Position numbers and translations under genes: made by a program. From Obelidium mucronatum (taxonomy: Eukaryota; Chytridiomycota; Chytridiomycetes; Chytridiales; Chytriomycetaceae), in NCBI GenBank assembly GCA_025765595.1, contig JAIVFH010000001.1:868001-932000 (forward strand): a stretch of 64,000 bases of DNA, given 5' to 3'. The number at the start of each line of letters is the position of its first letter. Position 1 is the stretch's first letter. Shown here one piece after another: positions 10,241 through 21,400 of the stretch. The notes beneath the pieces were generated by a model that was not told where the DNA came from, ran no database searches, and worked only from the letters and a program-made list of their open reading frames with translations.

Positions 10241-13200
10241 TCAGAAAGACGTATATCCACCTCCCTGACTCTGCTGACTCTGCTGTGAAGAAACTCCATA
10301 ATCTTGACTCATTACAAACCCACCAGCACCACCACTACCGCCGCCATACATGTCCATCTGACTCTTGTAGTCATCCAGTTCACCCCCAACTCCAACAAAC
10401 TCAAGTCTCGTACTCTGCGAGAACCCTTGCATAGGTTGCGACAAGAGCGAATCACCTCCACTTGCACCTCCTGATCCCGCTTGACTATTCGGTTGAGAAA
10501 AGAACTGCTGCGAGAACGAAGACATGTTGGATCCCTGTGTCATATTGCTGGCACTGTTATTGTTGCTACTATTGCCGCGGGATTGCTTCGGGATAGGCTT
10601 CATCATGGATTGCGAAAAGGAGGCTGTCGAGGATTGAGTGAGCATCACCGAATCAATCTCATAACCCGTTTTAAAGTGCGGCATCATCATATTCAGGCCC
10701 GCCATTCCTTGTTGTAAACCATTCATTCCGTTTCCTCCGAACGCGTTTTTTGGTACTTGCTGTTGTTGACCGTATGGAAGACTGTTCATTTGGCGAGCTG
10801 AGAAAACGTGAGAGAGGCACTGTTAGTACTCCCCAAAAGAAAAAGACAAAAAAAAAACACTCACAATCATAATACCCAACACCACCCGCCGCCACAGGAG
10901 CCGGAATCCCAGCCCCGACAGGAATCCCACGAATAGGCGCCCCACCCGCTCTAGACCCCCACACCATCTCAAACCTCTTCCCTTTTACTTCCGCAAACGA
11001 TCGATTCGGTTTTGGGAAACTAATCATACTCGGGTGCATATTATTCAGCGGCCCTTCCATCAACAAATTATCCGCCTTGTACCCATTCAACAGTTCATAC
11101 CACAGCGGATGCTTTGCCAAAACCTTGGCGTTCCCCAAGACACAGACTCCATACTTTGCACGTGTCAAGGCGACATTCAACCGCCGCGGGTCACTCAAGA
11201 ACCCGATCCCTTGGTGATCGTTAGACCGCACACACGATACAATAATATAATCCTTCTCTCGTCCTTGGAAAGCATCCACCGACGCAATCTCAATCTCCTT
11301 GTACAACTCCTTCTTTAAAGTCCCCGTGAATTGCATATAATTCACTAGGAACGCGCGTTGTCCTTCATACGGAGTAATGATTCCGATTTGGGCAGGTTGG
11401 ATCCCAGCCTTCAGGAACCGCGTCACAATCTTTTCGCAGTTGGAGGCTTCAGTTCGGTTCAGGTACGATGTTCCAGAGGCGCTGATTTCTTCTTGACCAG
11501 AGGAACTGAGGAAAAACATGGGTTTCTCTTGGCTTGGCCAGGGAAAGTCAACGTGTCGTCGGATTCTTTCTCCTTCTGATACTCCGTTTTCCAAAGATCC
11601 TTCGTAAAACATGTTGGATGGGAACGCGGAAAGGCACGGGTGCATACGATACTGCACTTCCAGACGCAATGGCCGATGCCCCAGAATAACGAGACGCTCA
11701 AACAAGGACTGGGAGAGTCCGGCTTTGGCAGCTTTCTTGTTCATAATAACGGGTCCCAGTTGCTGGTGATCACCAATCAAAATGGCCTGCTTACAACCCA
11801 TTACAAGAGGAATCAAACACTCGGGTTCGGCAGATTGCGTGCTTTCATCAATCAGCACGGTTTTGAAGGAGAACTTGGCTAATCGAGGATCTCCAGCACC
11901 AGCACAGGTCACACAAATCACATTCGCGTGCATCAGAATTTCGCGTTCGGCTGCTCTTTTCAGACTGATATACCGCTTCTCGTCGCGCGCTTTTAGTTCT
12001 CCCAATTCGTTTTTGAGCTTGATTAGTTTTTGGAATTCGGGGTTTGTGTCATTGTTGTTGACCTGCTCGTGAAGAGTCAAGAATCCAACAGGGGAGTCCA
12101 GCTCTTCTCGCGACTTGGCAGTCATACGGACGACTTTGAGGCCGGTTTTGTGGATTTTTTCTGTGAGTTGATCGACGGCAACGTTGGATGGTGCACAGAC
12201 GAGAATCTGACCCTTGTTCATGTTGGCCAAATGGTACACGATGGTTGCTGAAGTGACTGTCTTTCCAGTACCGGGTGGACCTTGGATCAAACTCAGTGGT
12301 CGTTGAATGGCTTGCTTAATGGCCGTGACTTGCGAATGGTTCAGATCAGGAAGATTTGGCGCAGTAAATTTCTTGGGAAGATTGGTGTTGAGGATGACAG
12401 GATCAACGTTATGTCCGAGCAGGCGGTGGTAAAGGTATCCAGATACCGAAGTTTCATCAACAGCAAAACGTTTCATTGCATTTTGCATTCTGACCAAAGA
12501 AATCAGACAACGGGTTTTACAATAAAACAAGAATATACCTGTCGAATGACGTCGACTTCCAGACAAAATCTACTTGGAAGTTGTGGGTACATTCAGTTGG
12601 GGCATGGCTGGACTTGCGGATTTCCAATGCAACTTCATCCGAAACGGCTGACAAAAACGGGTTGGTCAGCGACACACGTGTATGGAATGACAAAGATAAA
12701 GTCTTACAATTAGGAATCTTGATAACATTTCCTTTGCTCTCCCATTCTCGGCTCAACTCTCCCCGATACTTAAGCAACAATTCATCTCCAACGGCCAGCT
12801 TAACTTCTCCAGTCTCCAACTTCAGCAGCGTGAAATACGCAATGAGTTTCTGGTTTAATCCAATATCCCACCTGACTACAACTTCATTCTGCGTCTGACT
12901 CTCTTTAACTTTCCTGTCGTGCTCGGCTTCTAATGCAACCAGAGGCCCGAATATATTCTGGTATTGATAAGCATCGTCATAACAGGCCATTACAGGGGAT
13001 GCCTCAATTTCATCCGCGCCAGTATCATGTTTGTTTAGATCATCCACAGTTGCTTTAGAGTCTCCGGAAGACCAAACAGTTTCCAAGGCAGCCATTTGAC
13101 TGGCACTAATGTGACGGGATCGCATGACTTCGTTTTCGGTTGGGAGCTTGACAAGCCATGGGAGGAACGCTTTATCACTAATGAGAGGGACCCATTGGGA

Positions 13201-14633
13201 CAAGTCCCATGTCTGGTCTTTTGTGCTTGGTGCAGAGGCGCAAGGTTGTCTGTAAGTTGCGTGTGTGTGTGCGTGTGTTACTTCAAATGTTTAAAATGAT
13301 TTGCATCCGCCACAAACCTGCATAACAAGACAACAACCGTATCGCTCTTTGCGGGAATGAAACCAAGTAAAAAGACGTTCCTGGCACCGCACATGTAACA
13401 TTCGAGAATAGTATCGCCAAGAGGTCCATCCGGGTGCAAACTCACTTCCTTGTGCTTTGATTTGACCATGTGGGTGACGATATGAGAGCCACCACCTCCG
13501 CTTCCACCGTGAAGACTGTGGCCAACACCGCGCCCATTACAGAACCATTTCGAACAATGCAGACATTTGACAACTGTTGAAGGAGAGTGGATTCCGCAAT
13601 ATCTATTATTCTCTTGTTGAGCAACTCAATGGGTCTTAAACAACAAAAAGGAAAAAAACTCAACTTGCAGGCGTGATCTGGAATAGCCACAGCAGGTCCA
13701 TCCTCGTGATTTCTCTCGCGAATCGGTGTGACGTAACGCTTCAATGATCCAACTTTTGAGGACGCGGAAGCTGAAGCTGAAGAATAATACGTTGCAATTG
13801 TTGCGGCCTCAGTATTCAGAATGGGATCAATGTATTTGATGTCTGAGGGACTCCAGTTGTTTGCAAAAGCGTCATCGAGCAGTTTAACAGCGGCTTCGTA
13901 GCTGTCTTTGATGGTGTCATCCGGCTTTTCCGTTCCACGGATCTTGTTGGTAGAAGCGAGTTAAACACTCCAGACGCCGAAACCAAGAAAGACGCACCAG
14001 TTTCACGAGCCGCTCGTTGTCGGTGCGCAGAAACACCTTGTCGTAGCCCTCGGCGTGCGCCGTCTTAACAGCGGCGGCCAGGGCGTCGAAGGCGGCGAGC
14101 AGCTCGCTGGCACCGCGGAGCGCGCCGCCGTCTTCGAGCACCAGCGCGTCGCCCTCGAGCACGCGCAGCCCGAACCCGAACCCGCCGCCGCCGCCCGCCG
14201 CCGCGAAGAACACGTGCGCCGTCAGCAGCGCATCGTCGTTGTCGCCGTCGCCGCCGTCGCTGTCGCTGCTGTCGCTGCCGCTGCCGCCGCCGTCTTCGTC
14301 TTCGTCTTCGTCGCGCCGCCTTCGTCGAGCCGCGCGTCCGACGGCGAGCGAGTTCTGCGTCAGCGGCGCGTCGTCGTCGTCTTCTGCGTCGTCGTCTTCC
14401 TCCTCCTCCTCCTCCTCTTCATCGTCTTCATCCTCGTCCTCGTCGTCGTCGTCGCTGTCGAACGCAGCGTCGCCCCACCGCCCCTGCGTGTTTTGCGTGT
14501 TCTGCGTCGTCGTCTGAGTCAGCCCCTGCTGCGTCTGCTGCGACGCCTGCGTCCCCGGCGTAAAGTCAAACGGATCATACGCATCAGTCTGCGACTCGCT
14601 GACATCCACAAACGATGACAGCGGCTTGGACAT
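10241..14633 (-). CDS. UPF1: UPF1 RNA helicase of nonsense-mediated decay, with an extra N-terminal RNase H-like segment
   Basis: Seven exons (14633-13998, 13942-13665, 13602-13318, 13249-12708, 12647-12539, 12489-10865, 10797-10241) join in frame to 1,343 residues. Residues 1-60 are Ser/Gln/Thr-rich like other UPF1 N-termini. Residues about 60-137 are acidic and basic low complexity. Residues about 139-265 look like an RNase H-fold domain (see findings). The Cys/His-rich UPF2-binding domain starts near Cys304 ([29 protein letters not shown]). The stalk and 1B domains and the superfamily 1 helicase core follow: GPPGTGKT at 687-694, LIDEST, VGDHxQLGP-type and [14 protein letters not shown]. 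The C-terminus is Gln/Ser/Gly-rich with SQ sites, the usual SMG1-type target zone. The core matches UPF1 nearly residue for residue. The start shares an 81-base spacer with a divergent transporter gene. Confidence 0.95.
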
Positions 14634-14714
14634 TGCACTTGTTTTTTTTTATATTTTATTTTCTTCTTTCTCCTCCTTCAACTCAATCAACTCAACTCAA
14701 CTCATCGCAAAACA
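14634..14714. promoter_or_regulatory. 81-base bidirectional promoter between UPF1 and a sugar-transporter gene
   Basis: The ATGs of two divergent genes lie only 81 bases apart. The spacer is AT-rich and pyrimidine-biased on the plus strand (ttttttttatattttattttcttc), flanked on both sides by very GC-rich first exons. Core promoter elements are inferred from position only. Confidence 0.5.
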
Positions 14715-16421
14715 ATGACGTCGCCCGTCTTCTTTGCCGTCGGCTTCACGTGGACTGTCGAATTCGCCTACGGAACGCCGCTGCTCGCGTCGCTGGCGAT
14801 TCCCGCGCCGCTCATCGCGCTCGTGTGGCTTGCCGGCCCTCTTTCCGGGCTTGTCGTGCAGCCCGTCGCCGGCGCTGTCTCCGACGCGTGCAACAGCCGC
14901 TTCGGCCGGCGCCGCCCGTTTCTCGCGGCTTACTCAGCGCTGCTGGTGTGCGCCGTGTTGTGTGTTGCCTGCGCCACTCTTTGCCGCGATTTGTTTGCCG
15001 CCCAAGTCACAGCCGTTCTTGGCTTCTGCATTGTGAGTACTTTTTTTGAAAAAAGTGGTAATTTACTAAAGATAAAAGGATCCAGCTGGATGTGGCCATC
15101 AATGGTTTGACTGCATGCAGCCGCGCTTTGGTGGTTGATGTGGCTCCTGACTCCCAACACCTTGCTTCTCGCGCAATCGCTTTTGGAACCGTCGCTGGCT
15201 ATTTTATTGGTTTCATTGATCTCTCTCTTATTGGTCTTCCCCTTACACAGCTGCAATCTCTCTGTTTTGTTTGTATCCTTGTCATTACCGCTTCGGTTTC
15301 CTATACTTGTCTCCACGTCACGGAAACTCCAAGAAAGAAACAATCTCGATCATCTGAAGAATCCATCGAGAGGTCTCTTTTGTTTTTGGCCCCTATTTAC
15401 GCCATCTGGAACCAATTCAAGATTCTTCCAACTCCAATTTATTCAATTTGCATGGTGCAATTCTGGGCGTGGATAGGATGGTTCCCATTCCTCTTTTACG
15501 CGTAAAGTCTCTCTATTTTTTCTTCCATTATACCATATTTAAAATTTTTTTATCAGATCATCTTGGGTCGCCAGCAAACACCCTCTCCTCAAAAACAAAT
15601 TCCCAAGCAACAACAACAACAACTTGAACGAAGACGATCAAAACAAATCAATCGTCGAAGAAGCAGTCCGTACAGGAACCTATGCCCTCCTCGGAAACTC
15701 CATCGCCTCCCTCCTCACAATGTCGATCGTACCTCGAATTCTCACCGCAGCAGTGGCGTCCTCGTCGACGGCAGAGTCACCGCAGAACGCCCTTCTCTTA
15801 CTTTGGTCCTGCTCCCTCCTCTCTTTTGTTTTCTTGTTGTCGTCAACTCTTTTTGTGGATTCAATGGAAGTCGCGTGTCTTGTGGTTGCTTGTGTTGGGG
15901 TTCCTTGGGCTGTCACGAGTTGGGTGCCGTTTACTTTGATTTCCAGTGAAATCAAGAGGGATTGCGGTGGTGCTGTTGCTTTTGTTTCTTTGGATGAGGA
16001 TGAGAATCGGCCCATTATCGACGGTAGTGATCATGACTTGGATAATCGTCAACAAGGCCAACCAGAAGAATTTGGAACCAGTACTGGTTCGAGTAGTAGT
16101 AGTCGTAGTAGTAGTAGTAGTAGTAGTAGTACCAGCAGCATAATGGAGGTATCATTCTTGGAATTCACAACATGTTTATCGTGGCTCCACAGTTATTGTC
16201 AACGTTTTTGACAAGTTTTGTGTTTTACGTTTATGGACCAACAACCAATTTGAGTATTGGAACAAACAGATCTGCGGGAAGCAATTTGGTAAATTCAACA
16301 ACGGAATCATTGGTGGCAAATGACGCTTTTGGAGCTTGCTTGAGAGTAGGAATTGTACCCTGTCGCAATTGCAGCTTGCTTGGTGATGATTTTGATGATC
16401 AAAAATCGGATTTCGGATTAA
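14715..16421 (+). CDS. SUT/SLC45-type sugar transporter of the MFS/GPH family, reading frame broken
   Basis: The first exon carries the family signature GPLSGLVVQP...SRFGRRRPF. The second has ALVVDVAP and QFWAWIGWFPFLFY, and the third gives the later membrane segments. Introns run from GTGAGT at about 15032 to ATCCAG at about 15085, and from GTAAAG at 15502 to ATCAG near 15557. After an acidic loop and an AGT microsatellite the expected GGIILGIHNMFIVAPQ segment appears in another frame with no acceptable intron. Near 16355 a second one-base shift is needed to reach the last helix (VAIAACLVMILMI) ending at 16421. The family imports sucrose or related glucosides with protons at the plasma membrane. 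It is either a recent pseudogene or carries two sequence errors. The first exon is much richer in GC than the rest. Confidence 0.7.
16091..16135. repeat. AGT trinucleotide microsatellite
   Basis: About 14 AGT/CGT units encode a Ser run in the cytosolic loop of the transporter. The reading frame is lost immediately downstream, so repeat slippage is a likely cause. Confidence 0.7.
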
Positions 16422-16612
16422 TCAAGAGTTTCATTTTATAGTCGATTTTTTTTTTCTTGGTATTCCCTTTCTTTGCTTTCTTTCTTTTCTTTGAGAGTTT
16501 CTTTGATTAACAAAATTAATCAATATACAGTATGCAAACAAAATATCGCCTTACAGCAGCACACTGAGGGAATTCACACCACATACTTTTGATTTATATT
16601 AAAAAAATTTTT

Positions 16613-16915
16613 TTATACTCTCCTTAAAAACCTTTCATCTCTGGTAACAACAAAAGCTCCCACAGTCCCCACAACCAAACACCCCAGAATCAAAGGACTC
16701 CAAATATTCATATTCGGTATCCCTTCACTTGTCAGCATCAATCCTGAAGTCATAAAAGCCAAAGCAGTTGCCAATGAACTGTGAAACCGCTGTGCAGCAA
16801 ACGCAGTTGCTGTTCCAGGAAACAAAACCCCCATCATCTTGTAATTTTGATTCGCTACAATCTATTCGTTAAGAATCAAGTATTATCCGGTCAAATTCAG
16901 GAACTTTCCCTCCAC

Positions 16916-16968
<53 letters not shown>

Positions 16969-18065
16969 ACCCCCGAACAAAACGCAAACAACACAACACA
17001 CGAAAACAAAACCACTAAATCATTATACGGATTCACCCACCACATTGTCCCCATCGTCACAGAATACAACACCAACGCAAACAAAAGCATCACACGTGGT
17101 CCGTAAAAGTCTGTAAACCGTCCAACAACTGCCGATGTGATTGTTGTGACGGCTCCAGCACACGCTACCATGTATAGCTTCATTCTTAGATCAGATGAAA
17201 CGTTGCCCGTGTTTATGAATAGCGGGATCGAGCCGCCGTTGAAGGCCATTTGGCAACTCGTAAAGTATGAGATTGGCGCAATCAAGAGGATCGATGGAGA
17301 TAACATGGTGTTGAAAGTTTTGAACATTGAGTTGGTGGAGCTGGAAGGAGGTGGATGAGGGGCGGGTGGGTCGTTGGGGATATCATATGGGTTCGAAGGG
17401 GCTGGACGCCATAGGATGTAAACAGTGAGTAATGGGCCTAATGAACCAATGCAACAAAGAATTTCAAAGACTTGTATCTAAAAAAAAGCAAAGCCCCACA
17501 CAGGAAATTCAATGAGTTATAAACAAGTATAAACATCGCTTACCTTGTCATAATTCAACTGGAGCAGGAAAGAGCTAAAAAACGGCCCAGCAAGTCCCGC
17601 CAATCCAACAAACGAAAAAAAGTATCCTGCATATCTCCCAATAGTGTGCTTACACGCACATTTTGTCACATACACACTTTCAGCAGCCCACAACACACTG
17701 GCGCCAAGACCATTCAATATAGCGGCAGGAATCAAAATACTCGTTTGAACAAGCGCGTCATTGGTTTTCAATGCAACGATGGTATTGATGTTGAAGATGG
17801 AGTAAGTGATGGAAGCCAGAAACAATCCAAAACGACAGCCAATCCAATCCACAATCGGGGCTGCAAGGAACAGATTGCAAAATGCGAAAGAGAAATAGAG
17901 AGCTCCAAGTGTCATGAAAGCAACCGATTTCGGAAGGACTGAACTCGCGAGTCCTTGTATGACGGTGAATGCAGAGAATATGAAAAAGAAGGCTGTTGCG
18001 AGGACAAAGACGTCACCCAACCGATTTGTATCGCGTTTCAACTCGATTTCTTGAGCAGTGTCCAT
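16613..18065 (-). CDS. UNC-93-like MFS transporter, copy 1
   Basis: Three exons (18065-17544, 17477-16971, 16861-16613) join to 425 residues with about ten to twelve hydrophobic helices. The pattern LGALYFSFAFCNLF, VDWIGCRFGLFLAS, LWAAESVYVTKCA...GRYAGYFF is typical of UNC-93/UNC93A proteins. The two halves are linked by a Pro-rich cytosolic loop near residues 215-235. The family is membrane-bound and its substrate is unknown; animal members regulate K+ channels or traffic receptors. It lies tandem with a close paralogue on the same strand with only 73 bases between their coding regions. The second intron has a long homopolymer directly after its donor. The ATG at 18065 (MDTAQ) is preferred; no ATG supports the longer frame. 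Confidence 0.85.
16921..16965. repeat. 45-base homopolymer (A on plus strand) inside an intron
   Basis: About 45 consecutive A residues lie within the second intron of UNC-93-like copy 1. On the coding strand they form a T run starting directly after the GTGAGT donor. Confidence 0.9.
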
Positions 18066-18138
18066 GTGGCTCGCACCCGCTATCGAAGGAAGTAAAAAAG
18101 AAGAAGAGTTTATTTCTGCAAACGTCAAAAAATATTAT

Positions 18139-19614
18139 TTAATTATTACCCAAAAGAGGTGTATTCTCATCGCCATCCTCGTCGACAACTTCAGCACTTC
18201 TTGCCGGTTTCTGAGTCGCCAAAAGAACGCCAATCGTCGCCGCCAAAAGAACAAGAGACATCAAAGGCATCCAAATCGCCATATTTGGAACTCCATCGTC
18301 TCCAAGCATAGATTTCGAACTGACAAAGGCAATCCCAATTCCCAAACTCTGGTGAAACTTGTACGCAGCAAAAGCAGTCGAGGTTTCATGTTTCTGGGGA
18401 TACAAGGTTCCAACGAGTTTGTAGATTTGGTTCATGAGAAGACTATCGCTCATGGCCAAGACTACCGCGCAGGTGAAAAGAACGGGGAGATTATTCACAG
18501 GTTTCAGGAACCATAGAACCGCCATTGTAGCGACGTGAATGAAAAAGTCAATCACAACCAAGGGCCGACTTCCAAAACGATCAGTGATGCCACCAATAAT
18601 AAACGATGTGATCATCAGAGTTGTACCAAATGCGGCTTGCAAATACAGTTTGTGCTCAAGATCAATTTTGGAGTCTCCAGAATTGATAAAGAGAGGAAGT
18701 GAGCCTCCAGAAAACGCTTGCTCCACAGACGTTGAATAGTAGAGAGGCGCCAACAAAAACATGGATCGAGTAAACATGATTCGAAATGTTTTCAAAAATT
18801 TGAATCGCGGTTCTGAAATTCCTCCGGATACATTGTCAACTGCAGCAGCAGGCTGTTGCTGGATGCAATCGGGATGGTTTGGTTCTGGTCGCATTACCCA
18901 CAGCCACAACAAGACTAGAGGACCACAAGCCCCAACGCCCGTCAACTTTGCAAATACGTCCAAGTTATCACTGCTTCCAGCCAGTAGTAATCGTGTGAGC
19001 ATAGGTCCCAGAATTGACGCCCACCAAAACACGCCAAAAAAGACTCCAGTGTATTTCCCAACATCTTGGCTACGAGCACATCGAGTTACGTAAACACCTT
19101 GAGCAGCCCAAAGAACTGATGCAGATAATCCAGTGAGGGCAGCAGCAGGTTGCAACACCCAGATCTACAACAACAAAATTTGGTCAGAGGTCTCGACCCA
19201 GCCTCATTCAAGTACAGGATGTATTTCACCTGCATTTCTAAATCGCCCTCATAACTTAAGGCAACGACATTGGCAACAGCAAATAGGGAATAACCCAGTG
19301 AGGCAAAGAACAGGGCTGCTCGACAACCAATCCTTTCAACTACCGCTGCTGCTGCAAACATATTGAAGAAAGCAAAAGAAACATAGAGGGTTCCTAAGGA
19401 TCGAAAGGCCACTGAGGGTACGAGTATTGTCGATCCCATGTTCTGGTTGACGTCATTTTAAACCATTGGCCCGTGTCTCGCTGCAGGAACATACCTGAAG
19501 GACTGTAAAAGTCATGAAAACGAACACAAATCCGACGGAAAGAACAATGACGTCGCTGATACGGTGCCATGGCTTGGCCGGTGTTTCTTCCCCCTGTTCT
19601 GCAACTTCAGGCAT
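18139..19614 (-). CDS. UNC-93-like MFS transporter, copy 2
   Basis: Three exons (19614-19495, 19442-19230, 19164-18139) give 452 residues. Helical segments and family motifs parallel copy 1: LGTLYVSFAFFNMF, ERIGCRAALFFAS, LWAAQGVYVTRCARSQDVGKYTGVFFG, NQIYKLVGTLYP. The C-terminus ends with ENTPLLG, an acidic dileucine motif ([DE]xxxL[LI]) of the kind that sorts membrane proteins to endosomes, lysosomes or vacuoles; copy 1 lacks it. The pair probably arose by tandem duplication and may differ in location. The start MPEVAEQGEE follows family practice of a short charged cytosolic tail before helix 1. Confidence 0.85.
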
Positions 19615-19732
19615 TTGAAAAACAAATAAATAATCGAGGGCAGCATGAAAGAGTATGATCAAGTTGGACTATAAACTTAAAGATTCCTTTTTGTTTTAAT
19701 CGTTAAATTTAATTCCACCCTTGACATCACTG

Positions 19733-20222
19733 ATGGGCTTCTTTGACTTTATTGGTGGGATTCTGTCGCTGGCTGCAGCATTGATCCTCATCGTCTTCCT
19801 CGTCTGGTTCTGTGTCTACAAACAACCGGGAATAGTTACCACCGAAGAGCAGCTACGGGCGCGGGAAGGACTGGCGCCAGTGTATCATTATCAGACCCAA
19901 AATCAGGATACTTACAGCTCAGCTTACGGCTACAACCAGGAAGACAAAAAGCTGCCAGTTTATAGACCAGAAGAGAATCAATACCCAGCTAGATCAGTCG
20001 AGGCGGAGTATGCTCCTGTCAATGTGAATCGACCCCCCCGAAGAGAAAGGTGAGGTTTCAAGGGCTTGTTATCTCCACTCCATTCTGATGCTGCATTTGT
20101 ATTTAAGAACGCAACCGTTACCAAGAGGATGGGAAGCTAAAACCGACGAATATGGCCGTACGTTTTATCTGGATCACAAGACACAGACAACGACATGGGA
20201 TCGCCCACATCAACAAGATTAG
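19733..20222 (+). CDS. small membrane-anchored WW-domain protein
   Basis: Two exons (19733-20049 and 20108-20222; 58-nt intron) encode 143 residues. Residues about 5-30 form a single membrane helix ([22 protein letters not shown]). A Tyr/Gln/Pro-rich middle follows with YHYQTQNQ and LPVYRPEE. The C-terminus is a complete WW domain, [20 protein letters not shown]...TTTWDRP, with both signature Trp and the Tyr-Leu-Asp-His strand. WW domains bind PPxY-type ligands, so this looks like a membrane-tethered adaptor whose partner is unknown. ATG 19733 is chosen because the longer frame starts with TTG. Confidence 0.8.
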
Positions 20223-20298
20223 TTTACTGAATCGCACGATATTACCAAGGTTTATTTCAACAAATGCTGGCAATTGTAATAAATAATGTTTTGCCGTT

Positions 20299-21043
20299 TT
20301 AAGCCAAGAGCTCTTCCAACTTTTTAGCAAGCTCCAATGCACTCGCTGGATTCTGTCCCGTCACCAACTTCCCATCGACGACAACTTTGCTTGCCCAATC
20401 AGCAGCTTTCGAGTAGACTCCGCCATTTGCCTTCATTTGGTCTTCAAGCAAGAAGGGCATGAACGCGGAAAGCTGCACAGCGTCTTCTTCGCTGTTGGCA
20501 AAACCTGTCACGTTCTTTCCTTTGATCATGAAGGATCCATCGGAAAGCTTGACTTGCACGATTCCGGCTGGTCCGTGACAAAGCGCTGCAACAACCTTGT
20601 TTTGCTCGTAGATTTGTCTGCAAAAGTCTGTGGTTGGATTTACTTCATGTTAGTGGACCAATGGTGGTAGAACTAAATTGAACAAATAACACACCAAGAG
20701 ATGTCGCGTCTGAATACAAATCATACATTGGACCGTGTCCTCCAGGGTAAAAGATGGCGTCGTAATCCGCCGACTTGAGGGTAGACAGAACTTTCGTGTT
20801 GGCAATCAAGTCCTTTGCAGTTGGATCAGCCAGGAACGCAAGCACTTCAGCGTCTTGAGCATGTGCTTGAACAGACCCTGGGTCGACTGGACTCACTCCA
20901 CCCTTTGGAGAGGCAAAGGTGATTTTGAAGTTGTTGCGCAAGTGCATGTATGGATGCGCGACTTCTGAGACCCAGTAGCCCGTCTTTTTGCCAGTGGTTC
21001 CCAAGTCAGCGTGGTTGGTGAGAACAAAGAGAATCGACTTCAT
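20299..21043 (-). CDS. DJ-1/PfpI family protein, Hsp31-like glyoxalase or deglycase
   Basis: Two exons (21043-20695 and 20627-20299) encode 225 residues, the usual length for Hsp31-like class I glutamine amidotransferase-fold proteins. The sequence shows KTGYWVSEVAHPY near the N-terminus with the conserved Glu, AIFYPGGHGPMYDL, and the nucleophile elbow AALCHGPAGI with Cys133 followed by His134. These make the catalytic set of the glyoxalase III type, converting methylglyoxal to lactate or acting in stress protection. It is probably cytosolic, as no signal is seen. It lies alone between the WW protein (convergent) and the F-box/ankyrin gene. Confidence 0.9.
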
Positions 21044-21400
21044 GTTGTTGTTGGTTGTTTGGTTTTGGTTTGTCGTGTCGTGTTTGATTTTATACGATTT
21101 TTTTTTCGCTAGGAGGCATTTCAAATCCGATTTCAAACTGTTGCAGCGTTGCTTACAAATGACGTTATGCATGTGGGATTACTGCATCGTTAATAAATAG
21201 TATTATTAGTAAAACAAATTTAAGTGTTAAGAGAACCGGCAAGTTGCAACTGTTGTCTGAAACGCGATTTTTAGGCAACAGCTGTGATATCACCTTGTGA
21301 GCGTTTGCTTTTGACATGACAGTCATGTGATTATTTCATTTTTCAAGGCTTATTGAGATCGGTGAACATGGGGCAGTTTGATCATTTATTCACCAGCAGT
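21044..21400. other. intergenic spacer
   Basis: A 357-base gap holding the DJ-1 gene promoter and the 3' flank of the ankyrin gene. No gene or clear repeat seen. Confidence 0.4.

Noticed and set aside
14055..14618. Long plus-strand frames opposite the UPF1 first exon (Arg/Val/Ser-rich)
   Set aside because: Antisense of GC-rich and GAC/GAG-repeat coding; composition is a mirror of the acidic tract, with no domain.
16921..16965. Poly-A run as a retroposed mRNA tail
   Set aside because: It lies within a GT-AG intron directly next to the donor, with no adjacent retrocopy.
18065..18128. Longer start for UNC-93-like copy 1
   Set aside because: The extension begins with TTG, not ATG; MDTAQ at 18065 is the first in-frame ATG.
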